Shown piece after piece: positions 49,552-57,958 of a DNA stretch of 64,000 nucleotides. Both the position numbers and the translations under genes were made by a program. This DNA is from an uncultured Muribaculaceae bacterium (GTDB lineage: Bacteria > Bacteroidota > Bacteroidia > Bacteroidales > Muribaculaceae). Under the pieces are notes generated by a model. It was not told the origin of the DNA. It did not search any database and saw only the letters and a program-made list of their open reading frames with translations. The stretch spans positions 1-64,000 of the forward strand of contig CAUBJF010000013.1 in the NCBI GenBank assembly GCA_958436175.1, read 5' to 3'. Positions within the stretch are counted from its first letter, which is position 1, and every line of letters begins with the position of its first letter.

Positions 49552-51431
49552 ATACTGAATCGTTCGCTAAGTTCGTCGTTTCCTATGACAGTAAGCACAG
49601 GAAGGCCATCCGGAGTATATGACGGCTCATTACAACGGAAAAGGTCGGCCACCATGGATTCCATCTCGGAGGGAGTCAGGACGGCACCCCCGCGCACAGC
49701 CCCGCTATGTGCGAGAGCGAGGGCAACAGGTCCGCGAAGTCGGTTGGCAGAGGGCAGATTCTCACTATCGCAGTCGTCGAGAATTACGGTCAATGCGTCG
49801 GCCGCCTGCGAACTGTTCAGCATTGACGGTATCGAAACCAGACTCCATGTAGCACCTTCGATATGATCGGCAATGAATCCCATGCTGCCAAGGCTGTCGG
49901 CAAGAGCCTCCATCACGGCACAACGGCTCGGCGAGAGCTCCAGGGTCTCCGGGAAGATGAGTTGCTGCGAAGGTACGTTCCCGCTCGAAAGCTGCGCCAT
50001 GAAGCGGTCGTAGAGTATTCGGACATGCGCCCTATTCTGCGATATAATCGTCAGTCCACCGTGCGAAGGGGTCACGATATAACGGTTATGGAGCTGGAAA
50101 CAGGGCATAGCGACCGTACTTATGTCGGGAACGGCAGTCTCGTCATTGTCCGAAGCTTCCCGGAGCCCTTCGAAAAGCGTATCGCTCTCCTGCCCCGACC
50201 CTGTCGCCGTGCTGACAGCTTCGTCACGTTTGCGGCTGAAGCTCTCGTAGAGTTTGTCCCAGTCATGTGTGGGGGCTGCCTTGGGCTGCCATGTGGCCGG
50301 GGCCTCGTTGTCGGAAGAGGCGCGGAAGGGGTTATAGTCCGCATCGACATTTTCCGATGGCATAGCTTCCCTGTCGTCGGGCTGGAAAAGGGGTATGTCG
50401 ACTGCAAAGTCGCTGTCGAAATCGAGGGCTCCTGTCGCCTGCATCTTGCCGAGAGTCTCTTTGACTGCAGCTGTCAGGATCTGCAGGATTGCCTGCTCAT
50501 GCTCAAATTTTATCTCGTATTTCTGGGGATGGATATTGACATCGATCGTCGAGGGGTCTACTTCGAAATTTATGAAATACGAAGGCTGTGAATCAGGAGG
50601 GATGAGCTGGTTGTAGCATTCCATGACACCGCGATGGAAGAGCGGATGCCGCATGTTCCTCCCGTTGACGAAGAAGAACTGGTTGTAGCCTCTTTTTTTT
50701 GCAAAACGAGGCATCCCGATGAAACCGCCCACCTTGACGATGGAGGTCTCCGTGGCTATCTCGGCTACCTGGTTCTCCATGTTCTTGCCGAAGAGCGCCG
50801 ATATGCGCTGCTTGAAGGAACCCTTGAGGAACTGGTGGAGAACTATATCATTATGTATCAAAGTGAAATCGACACCGGTATTGACCAGTGCGAGTCGTTC
50901 GAATTCACGGAGTATGTGACCGAGTTCGACGCTGTCCTTCTTGAGGAACTTACGCCTTGCCGGCATGTGGAAAAAAATGTTCTTTACGCTTATATTGGTC
51001 CCCCGGACACAGCTGACGGGTTCCTGAGATTCGAAGACGCTCTCAGCAAGCTGGATTCTCGTCCCTAAGGTGTCTTCCCGGCGCATCGTGCGCAGGTCAA
51101 TCTGGGCGACGGCGGCGATAGAAGGCAGAGCCTCGCCACGAAAACCCATAGTATGGAGGCGGTAGAGATCATCTGCACTCGAGATCTTGCTTGTGGCATG
51201 ACGTTCGAAAGCCATACGGGCATCTGTCGGCGACATACCACACCCATTGTCGATTACCTGGATGAGAGTACGCCCTGCATCCTTGAGCACGATAGTGATA
51301 CTCGTGGCACCGGCATCGACCGAATTTTCGACAAGTTCCTTTATCACCGAGGCGGGACGCTGGATAACCTCCCCGGCCGCTATCTGGTTTGCCACCGAAT
51401 CGGGCAACAGTCGTATGATATCGCTATTCAT
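49548..51431 (-). CDS. mutL: DNA mismatch repair protein MutL
   Basis: Couples MutS mismatch recognition to strand removal. The 627-residue protein has the GHKL ATPase motifs near the N-terminus (ELVENSVDAGA, VIDNGCGM, TMGFRGEALPSI). The C-terminal dimerisation domain starts near 430. The motif that in endonucleolytic MutL proteins reads DQHAxxE is here SQNRAHVR (about 463-470), lacking the Asp, His and Glu, so I predict no nicking activity. It overlaps the DUF6377 gene downstream by four bases and has a -7 box four bases before its ATG. Confidence 0.96.
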   Translation of the reverse strand: MNSDIIRLLPDSVANQIAAGEVIQRPASVIKELVENSVDAGATSITIVLKDAGRTLIQVIDNGCGMSPTDARMAFERHATSKISSADDLYRLHTMGFRGEALPSIAAVAQIDLRTMRREDTLGTRIQLAESVFESQEPVSCVRGTNISVKNIFFHMPARRKFLKKDSVELGHILREFERLALVNTGVDFTLIHNDIVLHQFLKGSFKQRISALFGKNMENQVAEIATETSIVKVGGFIGMPRFAKKRGYNQFFFVNGRNMRHPLFHRGVMECYNQLIPPDSQPSYFINFEVDPSTIDVNIHPQKYEIKFEHEQAILQILTAAVKETLGKMQATGALDFDSDFAVDIPLFQPDDREAMPSENVDADYNPFRASSDNEAPATWQPKAAPTHDWDKLYESFSRKRDEAVSTATGSGQESDTLFEGLREASDNDETAVPDISTVAMPCFQLHNRYIVTPSHGGLTIISQNRAHVRILYDRFMAQLSSGNVPSQQLIFPETLELSPSRCAVMEALADSLGSMGFIADHIEGATWSLVSIPSMLNSSQAADALTVILDDCDSENLPSANRLRGPVALALAHSGAVRGGAVLTPSEMESMVADLFRCNEPSYTPDGLPVLTVIGNDELSERFSI

Positions 51432-51435
51432 AATG

Positions 51436-51443
51436 CAAATTTA
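51436..51443 (-). promoter_or_regulatory. -7 box of mutL
   Basis: Minus strand TAaaTTTG at 51443-51436, with the ATG at 51431 just four bases on. A leaderless or nearly leaderless transcript is implied. No good -33 element. Confidence 0.45.
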
Positions 51444-51485
51444 CAAATAAGTGGAGACCGGACGAAATTTGTCAAGTATATAAAA

Positions 51486-51522
51486 TCAAAAAGACATGCG
51501 TCGCTTATAACGGCGACGCATG
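51486..51522 (-). terminator. Terminator of the ribosomal operon
   Basis: Perfect 10-bp stem CATGCGTCGC (51495-51504) with GCGACGCATG (51513-51522); on the minus strand a T-rich tail (TCTTTTTGATTTT) follows. It lies 30 bases after the rplQ stop. Confidence 0.93.
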
Positions 51523-51552
51523 CCTTCAGTTATGAATCTTGCTTTAAGTAGC

Positions 51553-52041
51553 TTATTCGGCAGCGGGAGCTTCGGTAGCAGGAGCTTCAGCGGCAGGAGC
51601 CTCGGCAGCGGGAGCTGCTTTCTTACTGCGGCTGCGGCGTGTGCTCTTAGCCTTGGTTTCCTTGCCTTCCTTGAGCATTGCTTCGTTGTAGTCCACAAGT
51701 TCGATGAAGCATGTCTTGGCATTGTCGCCGAGACGGTTGCCAGTCTTGAGGATACGTGTGTAGCCGCCGGGGCGTGTGGCAATCTTCTCAGCGATTTCCT
51801 GGAAGAGAACCTTCACGGCTTCCTTGTTCTGGAGATAGCTGAAGACAAGACGGCGGTTAGCCATGCTGTCTTCCTTTGCACGGTTGATCAGGGGCTCGGC
51901 ATACATGCGCAGGGCCTTGGCTTTTGCCAGGGTTGTGAAGATGCGCTTGTGCATGATGAGCGAGATCGTCATATTAGCCAGAAGGGCATCGCGGTGAGCT
52001 TTCTTACGGCTAAGGTGATTGAAGTTTTTATTGTGTCTCAT
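51553..52041 (-). CDS. rplQ: 50S ribosomal protein L17
   Basis: A 162-residue protein of the large subunit near the exit tunnel. The core (about 1-120) starts MRHNKNFNHLSRKKAHR and contains RTVLFSY-like RRLVFSYLQ and TRILKTGNRLGDNA. After it come a basic linker (KAKSTRRSRSKKAAP) and a tail of repeated AEAP units, an extension common in Bacteroidetes. Last gene of the operon; rpoA ends nine bases upstream. Confidence 0.97.
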   Translation of the reverse strand: MRHNKNFNHLSRKKAHRDALLANMTISLIMHKRIFTTLAKAKALRMYAEPLINRAKEDSMANRRLVFSYLQNKEAVKVLFQEIAEKIATRPGGYTRILKTGNRLGDNAKTCFIELVDYNEAMLKEGKETKAKSTRRSRSKKAAPAAEAPAAEAPATEAPAAE

Positions 52042-52049
52042 CGGAGTGT

Positions 52050-53042
52050 TTAATCTTTATCGAGTTTGTACTTGGAGATGTCCATGCCGAAAGAAAGATT
52101 GAGGCTGTTGAGCAGGCTCTCAAGCTCGACGAGGGACTTTTTGCCGAAGTTGCGGAATTTCAGCAGGTCGGTCTTGTTGAAAACGACGAGTTCGGCGAGG
52201 GTTTCGACCTCGGCGCTCTTGAGGCAGTTAAGGGCACGTACGGAGAGCTGCATGTCGACGAGCTTCGATTTGAGAAGCTGGCGCATGTGGAGAACTTCTT
52301 CGTCGAACTCTTCGCCGGGATCGGGTTCGGAAGTCTCGAGAGTGATTTTCTCGTCCGAGAAAAGCATGAAGTGGTAGATGAGAATCTTTGCCGCTTCCTT
52401 GACTGCTTCCTTGGGCAGGATAGACCCGTTGGTACTTATCTCGAGAGTAAGTTTATCGTAGTCGGTTTTCTGGTCTACGCGGTAGTTTTCCACCGTGTAC
52501 TTGACATTCTTGATCGGGGTGTAGATGGAGTCGATGGCGATAGTGTCGGTATCGTCCTGCGGAGTGACGTTTTCTTCGGCAGGCACCCAGCCACGACCCT
52601 TGTTGATCGTCAGAATTATGGTGAAACTTGCGTTGGGATCCAAATGACAGATGACAAGCTCCGGATTCATTACTTCGAATCCGTTGAGATGCTTGGAAAT
52701 GTCGCCGGCTGTGAACACTTCGTTACCTGAAACGGTAATAGCTACACGTTCGAATTCGGTATCTTCCACTTTCTGTTTGAGGTCAACCTGCTTGAGGTTA
52801 AGGATGATGTTGGTTACATCTTCCTTAACGCCGGGGACGGCATCAAATTCGTTCTTTACTCCGTCGATTTTGATCGAGGAGATGGCATAGCCCTCGAGAG
52901 AGGACAGAAGAACGCGGCGCAGTGCGTTGCCGACGGTGATGCCATAGCCGGGTTCCAAAGGCTTGAACTCGAATTTTCCGTAGAAGTTACTGGCTTCCAC
53001 CATGATTACCTCTTCAGGTTTTTGGAATGCTAATATAGCCAT
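52050..53042 (-). CDS. rpoA: DNA-directed RNA polymerase subunit alpha
   Basis: A 330-residue subunit that nucleates RNA polymerase assembly. The N-terminal domain (about 1-230) has YGITVGNALRRVLLSSLEGYAI; the C-terminal domain (about 250-320) has MQLSVRALNCLKSAEVETLAELV and FGKKSLVELE for contact with DNA and activators. It lies between rpsD and rplQ as in most alpha operons. Confidence 0.98.
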   Translation of the reverse strand: MAILAFQKPEEVIMVEASNFYGKFEFKPLEPGYGITVGNALRRVLLSSLEGYAISSIKIDGVKNEFDAVPGVKEDVTNIILNLKQVDLKQKVEDTEFERVAITVSGNEVFTAGDISKHLNGFEVMNPELVICHLDPNASFTIILTINKGRGWVPAEENVTPQDDTDTIAIDSIYTPIKNVKYTVENYRVDQKTDYDKLTLEISTNGSILPKEAVKEAAKILIYHFMLFSDEKITLETSEPDPGEEFDEEVLHMRQLLKSKLVDMQLSVRALNCLKSAEVETLAELVVFNKTDLLKFRNFGKKSLVELESLLNSLNLSFGMDISKYKLDKD

Positions 53043-53064
53043 GGATCTTGTAGATTAGAATTTA

Positions 53065-53670
53065 TTACTTGGAGTAGAGCTCGACAATCAGCTGTTCCTT
53101 GATGTTTTCGGGGATGTCCTCGCGGGCGGGTACGTGGAGATACTTGCCGCTCTTGGTGCTTTCGTCCCATTCGATCCAAGGATACTTGCTGTGGTTGAAG
53201 CCGGCAAGTGCGTCGGCTATCACTTCGAGGCTCTTGCTGCGTTCGCGCACTCCGATGACATCGCCTGCTTCAACAGCATAAGAAGGTACGTTGACAACCT
53301 TGCCGTTGACGGTGATGTGCTTGTGGAGAACGAGCTGGCGTGCGGCTGCACGTGTGGGAGCGATACCGAGACGGAACACTACGTTGTCGAGACGGCCTTC
53401 AAGAAGCTGAAGGAGAATCTCGCCGGTAATACCCTTGAGACTCGAGGCTTTCTCGAAGAGGTTGCGGAACTGACGTTCGAGCAGGCCGTAGGTATATTTG
53501 GCTTTCTGTTTTTCGCGGAGCTGAACGCCGTACTCCGATGTCTTGCGGCGTTTGTTCTGGCCATGCTGGCCCGGTGGAAAGTTACGACGTGCGAGCACTT
53601 TGTCTTCGCCGAAGATGGGTTCGCCGAATTTACGGGCTATTTTGGTCTTGGGACCTGTGTATCTTGCCAT
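53065..53670 (-). CDS. rpsD: 30S ribosomal protein S4
   Basis: A 201-residue primary 16S rRNA-binding protein. MARYTGPKTKIARKFGEPIFG at the N-terminus and an S4 RNA-binding domain around RLDNVVFRLGIAPTRAAARQLVLHKHITVNGKVV. No zinc-binding cysteines. In several bacteria S4 represses its own operon; the 291-base structured spacer before it supports similar control here. Confidence 0.98.
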   Translation of the reverse strand: MARYTGPKTKIARKFGEPIFGEDKVLARRNFPPGQHGQNKRRKTSEYGVQLREKQKAKYTYGLLERQFRNLFEKASSLKGITGEILLQLLEGRLDNVVFRLGIAPTRAAARQLVLHKHITVNGKVVNVPSYAVEAGDVIGVRERSKSLEVIADALAGFNHSKYPWIEWDESTKSGKYLHVPAREDIPENIKEQLIVELYSK

Positions 53671-53961
53671 TTTTGTTTATAATCAGTTTATCGGGTTTGC
53701 CGTCTCGGGGCATCGGGTGAGAACGGAACCCCGGCGCAGCCGCGACCATAGAGAGGTGATCGAAAATATGGTCTATTCGCCTTTGGGTTTCCTCTCGTCC
53801 CGCCCCAAGTTGCCCTGCCCCGTTCTTCTGGGGCTGGGCATGCCGGGAAGGACTTGGCTGGCATCCCGGCGGGTAGGACCCGAGTGTTGGATATTTTTTT
53901 GTTGACTAAAAGTGAAAGCAGAGTGTGCCGTAGGGAATTATTCCTCAGGCAGGTAACTGAT
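53671..53961 (-). promoter_or_regulatory. Long structured spacer before rpsD, candidate S4-responsive leader
   Basis: No protein is supported in these 291 bases, whereas other genes of the operon are usually 2-40 bases apart. Helices seen: TGCCCTGCCCC (53811-53821) with GGGGCTGGGCA (53830-53840), one T-T mismatch; GCCGGGA (53842-53848) with TCCCGGC (53864-53870); and CCAAGT with ACTTGG closing around the first of these. GC-rich complementary stretches also occur near 53710-53745. A role as a ribosomal-protein leader, internal promoter or processing site is inference. Confidence 0.5.
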
Positions 53962-54351
53962 TTAAACTCTTCTTCTCTTGGGAGGACGGCAACCGTTGTG
54001 GGGCAGCGGAGTAACGTCGATAATCTCTGTTACGGCGATGCCGGCGCCATGAATGGTACGGACTGCGGATTCACGGCCGTTGCCCGGACCCTTGAGGTAT
54101 GCCTTCACTTTGCGCAGACCGAGGTCATATGCAGTTTTAGCACAGTCCTGGGCCGCCATCTGGGCGGCATACGGTGTGTTCTTTTTGCTGCCACGGAATC
54201 CCATTTTGCCGGCCGACGACCAGGAGATGACCTGACCTTCGCTGTTGGCAAGGCAGACAATGATATTGTTGAACGAAGAATGAACGTGAAGCTGGCCTTC
54301 TGCGCCGACTTTGACGTTTCTTTTCTTAGCTGCGACTGTTTTCTTTGCCAT
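53962..54351 (-). CDS. rpsK: 30S ribosomal protein S11
   Basis: A 129-residue platform protein near the mRNA exit. The family's GFRGSKKNTPYAAQMAA and end PHNGCRPPKRRRV are present. It follows rpsM after nine bases and precedes the long spacer. Confidence 0.98.
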   Translation of the reverse strand: MAKKTVAAKKRNVKVGAEGQLHVHSSFNNIIVCLANSEGQVISWSSAGKMGFRGSKKNTPYAAQMAAQDCAKTAYDLGLRKVKAYLKGPGNGRESAVRTIHGAGIAVTEIIDVTPLPHNGCRPPKRRRV

Positions 54352-54360
54352 GTCGATTTA

Positions 54361-54741
54361 TTATTTAGTAGCTTTCTTCTTGTTGGCGACGGTTTTCTTG
54401 CGGCCCTTGCGGGTACGGGCGTTGTTCTTGGTGCTCTGGCCACGAACGGGCAGACCGTTGCGGTGACGTATGCCACGGTAGCAGCCGATATCCATCAGGC
54501 GCTTGATGTTGAGCTGGATTTCGCTGCGGAGATCACCTTCAACTTTGTATTCCGTGCCAATAACTTCACGCACCTTTGCAGCCTCGGCGTCGGTCCAGTC
54601 CTGTACTTTCTTGTCCAGGTCGACACCTGCTTCGGTGAGGATGTGCTTGGCGGCGCTGCGGCCGATGCCGAAGATGTAAGTCAAGGCGATTTCACCTCTT
54701 TTGTTCTGGGGGAGGTCAACTCCCACGATTCTTACTGCCAT
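54361..54741 (-). CDS. rpsM: 30S ribosomal protein S13
   Basis: A 126-residue protein of the small-subunit head that contacts P-site tRNA and L5. AVRIVGVDLPQNKRGEIALTY begins it; RGIRHRNGLPVRGQSTKNNART near the C-terminus is typical. Nine bases after rpmJ. Confidence 0.98.
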   Translation of the reverse strand: MAVRIVGVDLPQNKRGEIALTYIFGIGRSAAKHILTEAGVDLDKKVQDWTDAEAAKVREVIGTEYKVEGDLRSEIQLNIKRLMDIGCYRGIRHRNGLPVRGQSTKNNARTRKGRKKTVANKKKATK

Positions 54742-54750
54742 ATTACTTAA

Positions 54751-54867
54751 TTATCCTTGACGCTGTTTGTACTTGGGGTTTTTCTTGTTGATGACATAGA
54801 GACGTCCTTTGCGGCGAACGATCTTGCTGTCCGGAGTGCGCTTCTTTACGCTTGCTCTTACTTTCAT
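54751..54867 (-). CDS. rpmJ: 50S ribosomal protein L36
   Basis: A 38-residue protein read directly from the minus strand: starts MKVRASVKKRTPDSKIVRRK and ends in YKQRQG. Position between infA and rpsM is standard. It lacks the cysteines of the zinc-binding L36 form, so it is the C- (zinc-free) type. Confidence 0.95.
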   Translation of the reverse strand: MKVRASVKKRTPDSKIVRRKGRLYVINKKNPKYKQRQG

Positions 54868-54886
54868 ATCTTTTAGTTTTGCGGTT

Positions 54887-55105
54887 TTATTTATAGCGGA
54901 AAGCAATCCGGCCTTTGGAAAGGTCATAGGGCGACATTTCGACGCGCACTTTGTCGCCGGGGAGGATCTTGATGTAGTGCATCCTCATCTTGCCGGAGAT
55001 ATGAGCGGTGATTTCGTGGCCGTTTTCGAGTTCCACACGGAACATGGCGTTCGAGAGCGCTTCCACGATGGTGCCGTCCTGTTCGATTGCTGATTGTTTA
55101 GCCAT
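54887..55105 (-). CDS. infA: Translation initiation factor IF-1
   Basis: A 72-residue OB-fold factor that occupies the A-site during initiation. MAKQSAIEQDGTIVEALSNAMFRVELENGH and the PYDLSKGRI end match the family. Eight bases after map. Confidence 0.98.
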   Translation of the reverse strand: MAKQSAIEQDGTIVEALSNAMFRVELENGHEITAHISGKMRMHYIKILPGDKVRVEMSPYDLSKGRIAFRYK

Positions 55106-55113
55106 ATGTGAGA

Positions 55114-55896
55114 TTAAATAAACTTATCTGTGATTGCTTCGTGAATATAGTCGAATGTTGTCAGGATCTCCACGCGGTCGTCGACCATGGCGAGGGTGTG
55201 CTCGTAATGTGCCGAAGGCTTGCGGTCGCGGGTACGGCAGGTCCATCCGTCGCTTTCGATGACGATGTTGCGGCTGCCCATGTTGATCATAGGCTCTATG
55301 CAGAAGCACATGCCGTTGGCCAGGCGCGGACCGATGCCGCGGCGCCCGTAGTTTGGCACTTCCGGGGCTTCGTGCATCGACCGTCCTATGCCGTGGCCGC
55401 ACATTTCACGGACGACGGAATAGTTGCGGTGCTCGCAGTAGGTCTGGATGGCATTGGCGATATCGCCGATGCGCGCCCCTATCTTGCAGGCTCCGATGCC
55501 TACGTAGAGCGATTCCTTGGTAGTGCGGCAGAGTGCCATCTTTTCGGGGCTTACGGTGCCCACGGCGAAGGTATAGCACGAATCTGCCATGAAGCCGTCC
55601 TTCTCGACGACGGTGTCGATGCCGACGATGTCGCCGTCGACAAGCACGCGGTCCGAGGGGAAGCCGTGGACCACAGTCTCATTGACTTCTATGCAGAGCG
55701 TTGCCGGAAAGCCTTCGTAGCCCAGGCAGGCAGGCTTGCCACCATTGTCCATGATATATTCACGGGCAATGGTGTCGAGCTTGCGTGTGGTTACGCCGGG
55801 TTCGATCCAGCGCGCAACCTCGCCCAGCGTCTGGGATATCAGGCGCGCCGAGCTGCGCATTGTCTCGATTTCTTCCGGTGTCTTAAGATAAATCAT
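55114..55896 (-). CDS. map: Methionine aminopeptidase, type I
   Basis: Removes the N-terminal methionine from new proteins after deformylation. The 260-residue enzyme has HGFPSDRVLVDGDIVGIDT, the metal-site stretch GHGIGRSMHEAPEVPNYG, and FCIEPMI. It lies between secY and infA, a common arrangement, 36 bases after secY. Confidence 0.98.
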   Translation of the reverse strand: MIYLKTPEEIETMRSSARLISQTLGEVARWIEPGVTTRKLDTIAREYIMDNGGKPACLGYEGFPATLCIEVNETVVHGFPSDRVLVDGDIVGIDTVVEKDGFMADSCYTFAVGTVSPEKMALCRTTKESLYVGIGACKIGARIGDIANAIQTYCEHRNYSVVREMCGHGIGRSMHEAPEVPNYGRRGIGPRLANGMCFCIEPMINMGSRNIVIESDGWTCRTRDRKPSAHYEHTLAMVDDRVEILTTFDYIHEAITDKFI

Positions 55897-55932
55897 TTAA
55901 GCTTGTTTTTAATAGTAACCTGCCTGAAAGGA

Positions 55933-57282
55933 TCAATAGGCCTGCCCTGTGGTACGTCCCTTGATCTTGCCTTCCTTCATGAGGCCGTCGTAATGGTGCA
56001 TCATGAGATGCGACTCTATCTGCTGGAGCGTGTCGAGGACGACACCTACCATGATCAGCAGCGATGTGCCGCCGAAGAACTGGGCGAAGTTCTGGCTGAT
56101 GCCGAAGAAGCGGGCGAAAGCCGGCAGGATGGCAACGATGCCGAGGAAGATCGACCCTGGCAGGGTGATACGGCTCATGATGACGTCGAGGTACTCCTGG
56201 GTCTTCTTGCCGGGCTTGACGCCGGGGATGAATCCGTTGTTGCGCTTGAGGTCTTCGGCCATCTGGGCGGGGCGCACGGTGATGGCAGTGTAGAAGTAGG
56301 TGAAGGCAACTATGAGGATGAAGAAGATTGCGTTGTACCAGAAGCTGTTGATGTCGGTGAAGGCTCCGAGGAAACCGGAGTCACCGCCACGGAAGCCGGC
56401 GAAGGTCATCGGGATGAACATGATAGCCTGGGCGAAGATGATAGGCATTACGCCTGCCGCATTCACCTTCAGGGGGATGTACTGGCGTGCGCCTCCGTAC
56501 TGGCGGTTGCCGACGATTCGCTTGGCGTACTGTACGGGCACCTTGCGTGTACCCTGCACAAGAAGGACAGCGCCGACGGTGACAGCGAAGAGAAGCACTA
56601 TCTCGACGATGAACATCACCAGACCGCCCTGGCTGCCGGAGGCACCCGGGAGACGGCTGACGAATTCATAGTAGAGAGCTCCCGGGAGACGTGCAATGAT
56701 ACCTACGAGGATTATGAAGGAGATACCATTGCCGATACCACGGTCTGTGATACGTTCTCCGAGCCACATGATGAACATGGAGCCGGAAGCGAGGATGATA
56801 GTAAGATATAACACTGTCCAGAACCCTAACGACAGGGTTGTGCCGTTAGCAGCGCCGTTGACCTGCACCTGGAGGTTGATCAGGTATGCCGGAGCCTGAA
56901 GGAAAAGGATCAGGACTGTGAGATAACGGGTGTACTGGTTGAGTTTCTGACGTCCACTTTCGCCCTCACGCTGCATTTTCTGGAACGAGGGGAGAATCAT
57001 ACCGCAGAGCTGGATAACGATCGAGGCCGTGATATACGGCATGATACCCAGTGCGAATATGGAGGCTTGCGAGAAGGCGCCGCCGGAGAACATATCGAGA
57101 AGCTGCATCAGACCGCTCTTGTTGGTAAAGTTCGCAAGAGCGTCGATGTCGGAGGGCGAGATGCCCGGAAGCACAACGTAGCAGCCCAGGCGGTAGATGA
57201 GTACCAGCAGCAGGGTCACCAGGATGCGCTTGCGCAGCTCATCGATGGTCCAGATGTTTTTGAGGGTGTCGAAGAATCTCAT
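55933..57282 (-). CDS. secY: Protein translocase subunit SecY
   Basis: The 449-residue channel of the Sec translocon with ten membrane helices. Typical features: MRFFDTLKNIWTIDELRKRIL N-terminus, the plug region near FTNKSGLMQLLDMFSGGAFSQ, and the cytosolic loop PVQYAKRIVGNRQYGGARQYIPL. Starts two bases after rplO. Confidence 0.98.
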   Translation of the reverse strand: MRFFDTLKNIWTIDELRKRILVTLLLVLIYRLGCYVVLPGISPSDIDALANFTNKSGLMQLLDMFSGGAFSQASIFALGIMPYITASIVIQLCGMILPSFQKMQREGESGRQKLNQYTRYLTVLILFLQAPAYLINLQVQVNGAANGTTLSLGFWTVLYLTIILASGSMFIMWLGERITDRGIGNGISFIILVGIIARLPGALYYEFVSRLPGASGSQGGLVMFIVEIVLLFAVTVGAVLLVQGTRKVPVQYAKRIVGNRQYGGARQYIPLKVNAAGVMPIIFAQAIMFIPMTFAGFRGGDSGFLGAFTDINSFWYNAIFFILIVAFTYFYTAITVRPAQMAEDLKRNNGFIPGVKPGKKTQEYLDVIMSRITLPGSIFLGIVAILPAFARFFGISQNFAQFFGGTSLLIMVGVVLDTLQQIESHLMMHHYDGLMKEGKIKGRTTGQAY

Positions 57283-57284
57283 AA

Positions 57285-57731
57285 TTAGATTTTATTTGCT
57301 GTGCCGCCGGCAGCCTCGATGGCAGCCTTTGCGGATTCGGAGAAGGCGTTGGCTTCGACGGTGAGGGCTACATTGAGCTTGCCCATGCCGAGGATCTTGA
57401 CGAGCTGGTTGCGGCGAACCACACCGGCCTGGCGGAGTTCTTCAACGCCAATCTTCTGGAGCTTGCGGCTCTCTGCGAGTTCGGCGAGTGTGCCAAGGTT
57501 CACAGCCTTGTACTCTACACGGTTGATATTCTTGAAACCGAATTTGGGCAGACGGCGCTGCAGAGGCATCTGGCCGCCCTCGAAACCGATCTTGCGTTTG
57601 TAGCCGGAACGGCTCTTGGCGCCCTTATGACCACGGGTCGATGTTCCGCCCTTGCCGGAGCCGGGGCCGCGGCCGATGCGGGTGTTGCGTTTAACAGATC
57701 CTGTGGCGGGTTTGAGATTACTTAAGTCCAT
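57285..57731 (-). CDS. rplO: 50S ribosomal protein L15
   Basis: A 148-residue protein with the glycine/arginine-rich N-terminus RNTRIGRGPGSGKGGTSTRG and FEGGQMPLQRRLPKFGF. Fourteen bases after rpmD, two before secY. Confidence 0.98.
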   Translation of the reverse strand: MDLSNLKPATGSVKRNTRIGRGPGSGKGGTSTRGHKGAKSRSGYKRKIGFEGGQMPLQRRLPKFGFKNINRVEYKAVNLGTLAELAESRKLQKIGVEELRQAGVVRRNQLVKILGMGKLNVALTVEANAFSESAKAAIEAAGGTANKI

Positions 57732-57745
57732 TTCGTTTCGATGTT

Positions 57746-57925
57746 TTAGGCGTTGGTCACCTCGACGAGATGACGTACTTTGTTTACCATACCCATCACG
57801 GACGGGGTGTCTTCTTTCACCACCGTGTGATTCATTTTCTTGAGGCCGAGGGCGTCGAGAGTGCGCTTCTGCACTGCCGGGCAGTTGATACGGCTCTTTA
57901 TCTGTTTGATTTTGATCTGTGCCAT
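57746..57925 (-). CDS. rpmD: 50S ribosomal protein L30
   Basis: A 59-residue protein. The start MAQIKIKQIKSRI at 57925 was preferred over one 15 bases upstream because it matches the family N-terminus. LDALGLKKMNHTVV is typical. Confidence 0.96.
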   Translation of the reverse strand: MAQIKIKQIKSRINCPAVQKRTLDALGLKKMNHTVVKEDTPSVMGMVNKVRHLVEVTNA

Positions 57926-57958
57926 TTGGAATGTTGACAAGTTGGTGGGACGATGTTT

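Noticed and set aside
55108..56811. Long plus-strand open frame opposite map and secY
   Set aside because: Antisense shadow of two certain genes, rich in His and Asp as expected from reversed codons.
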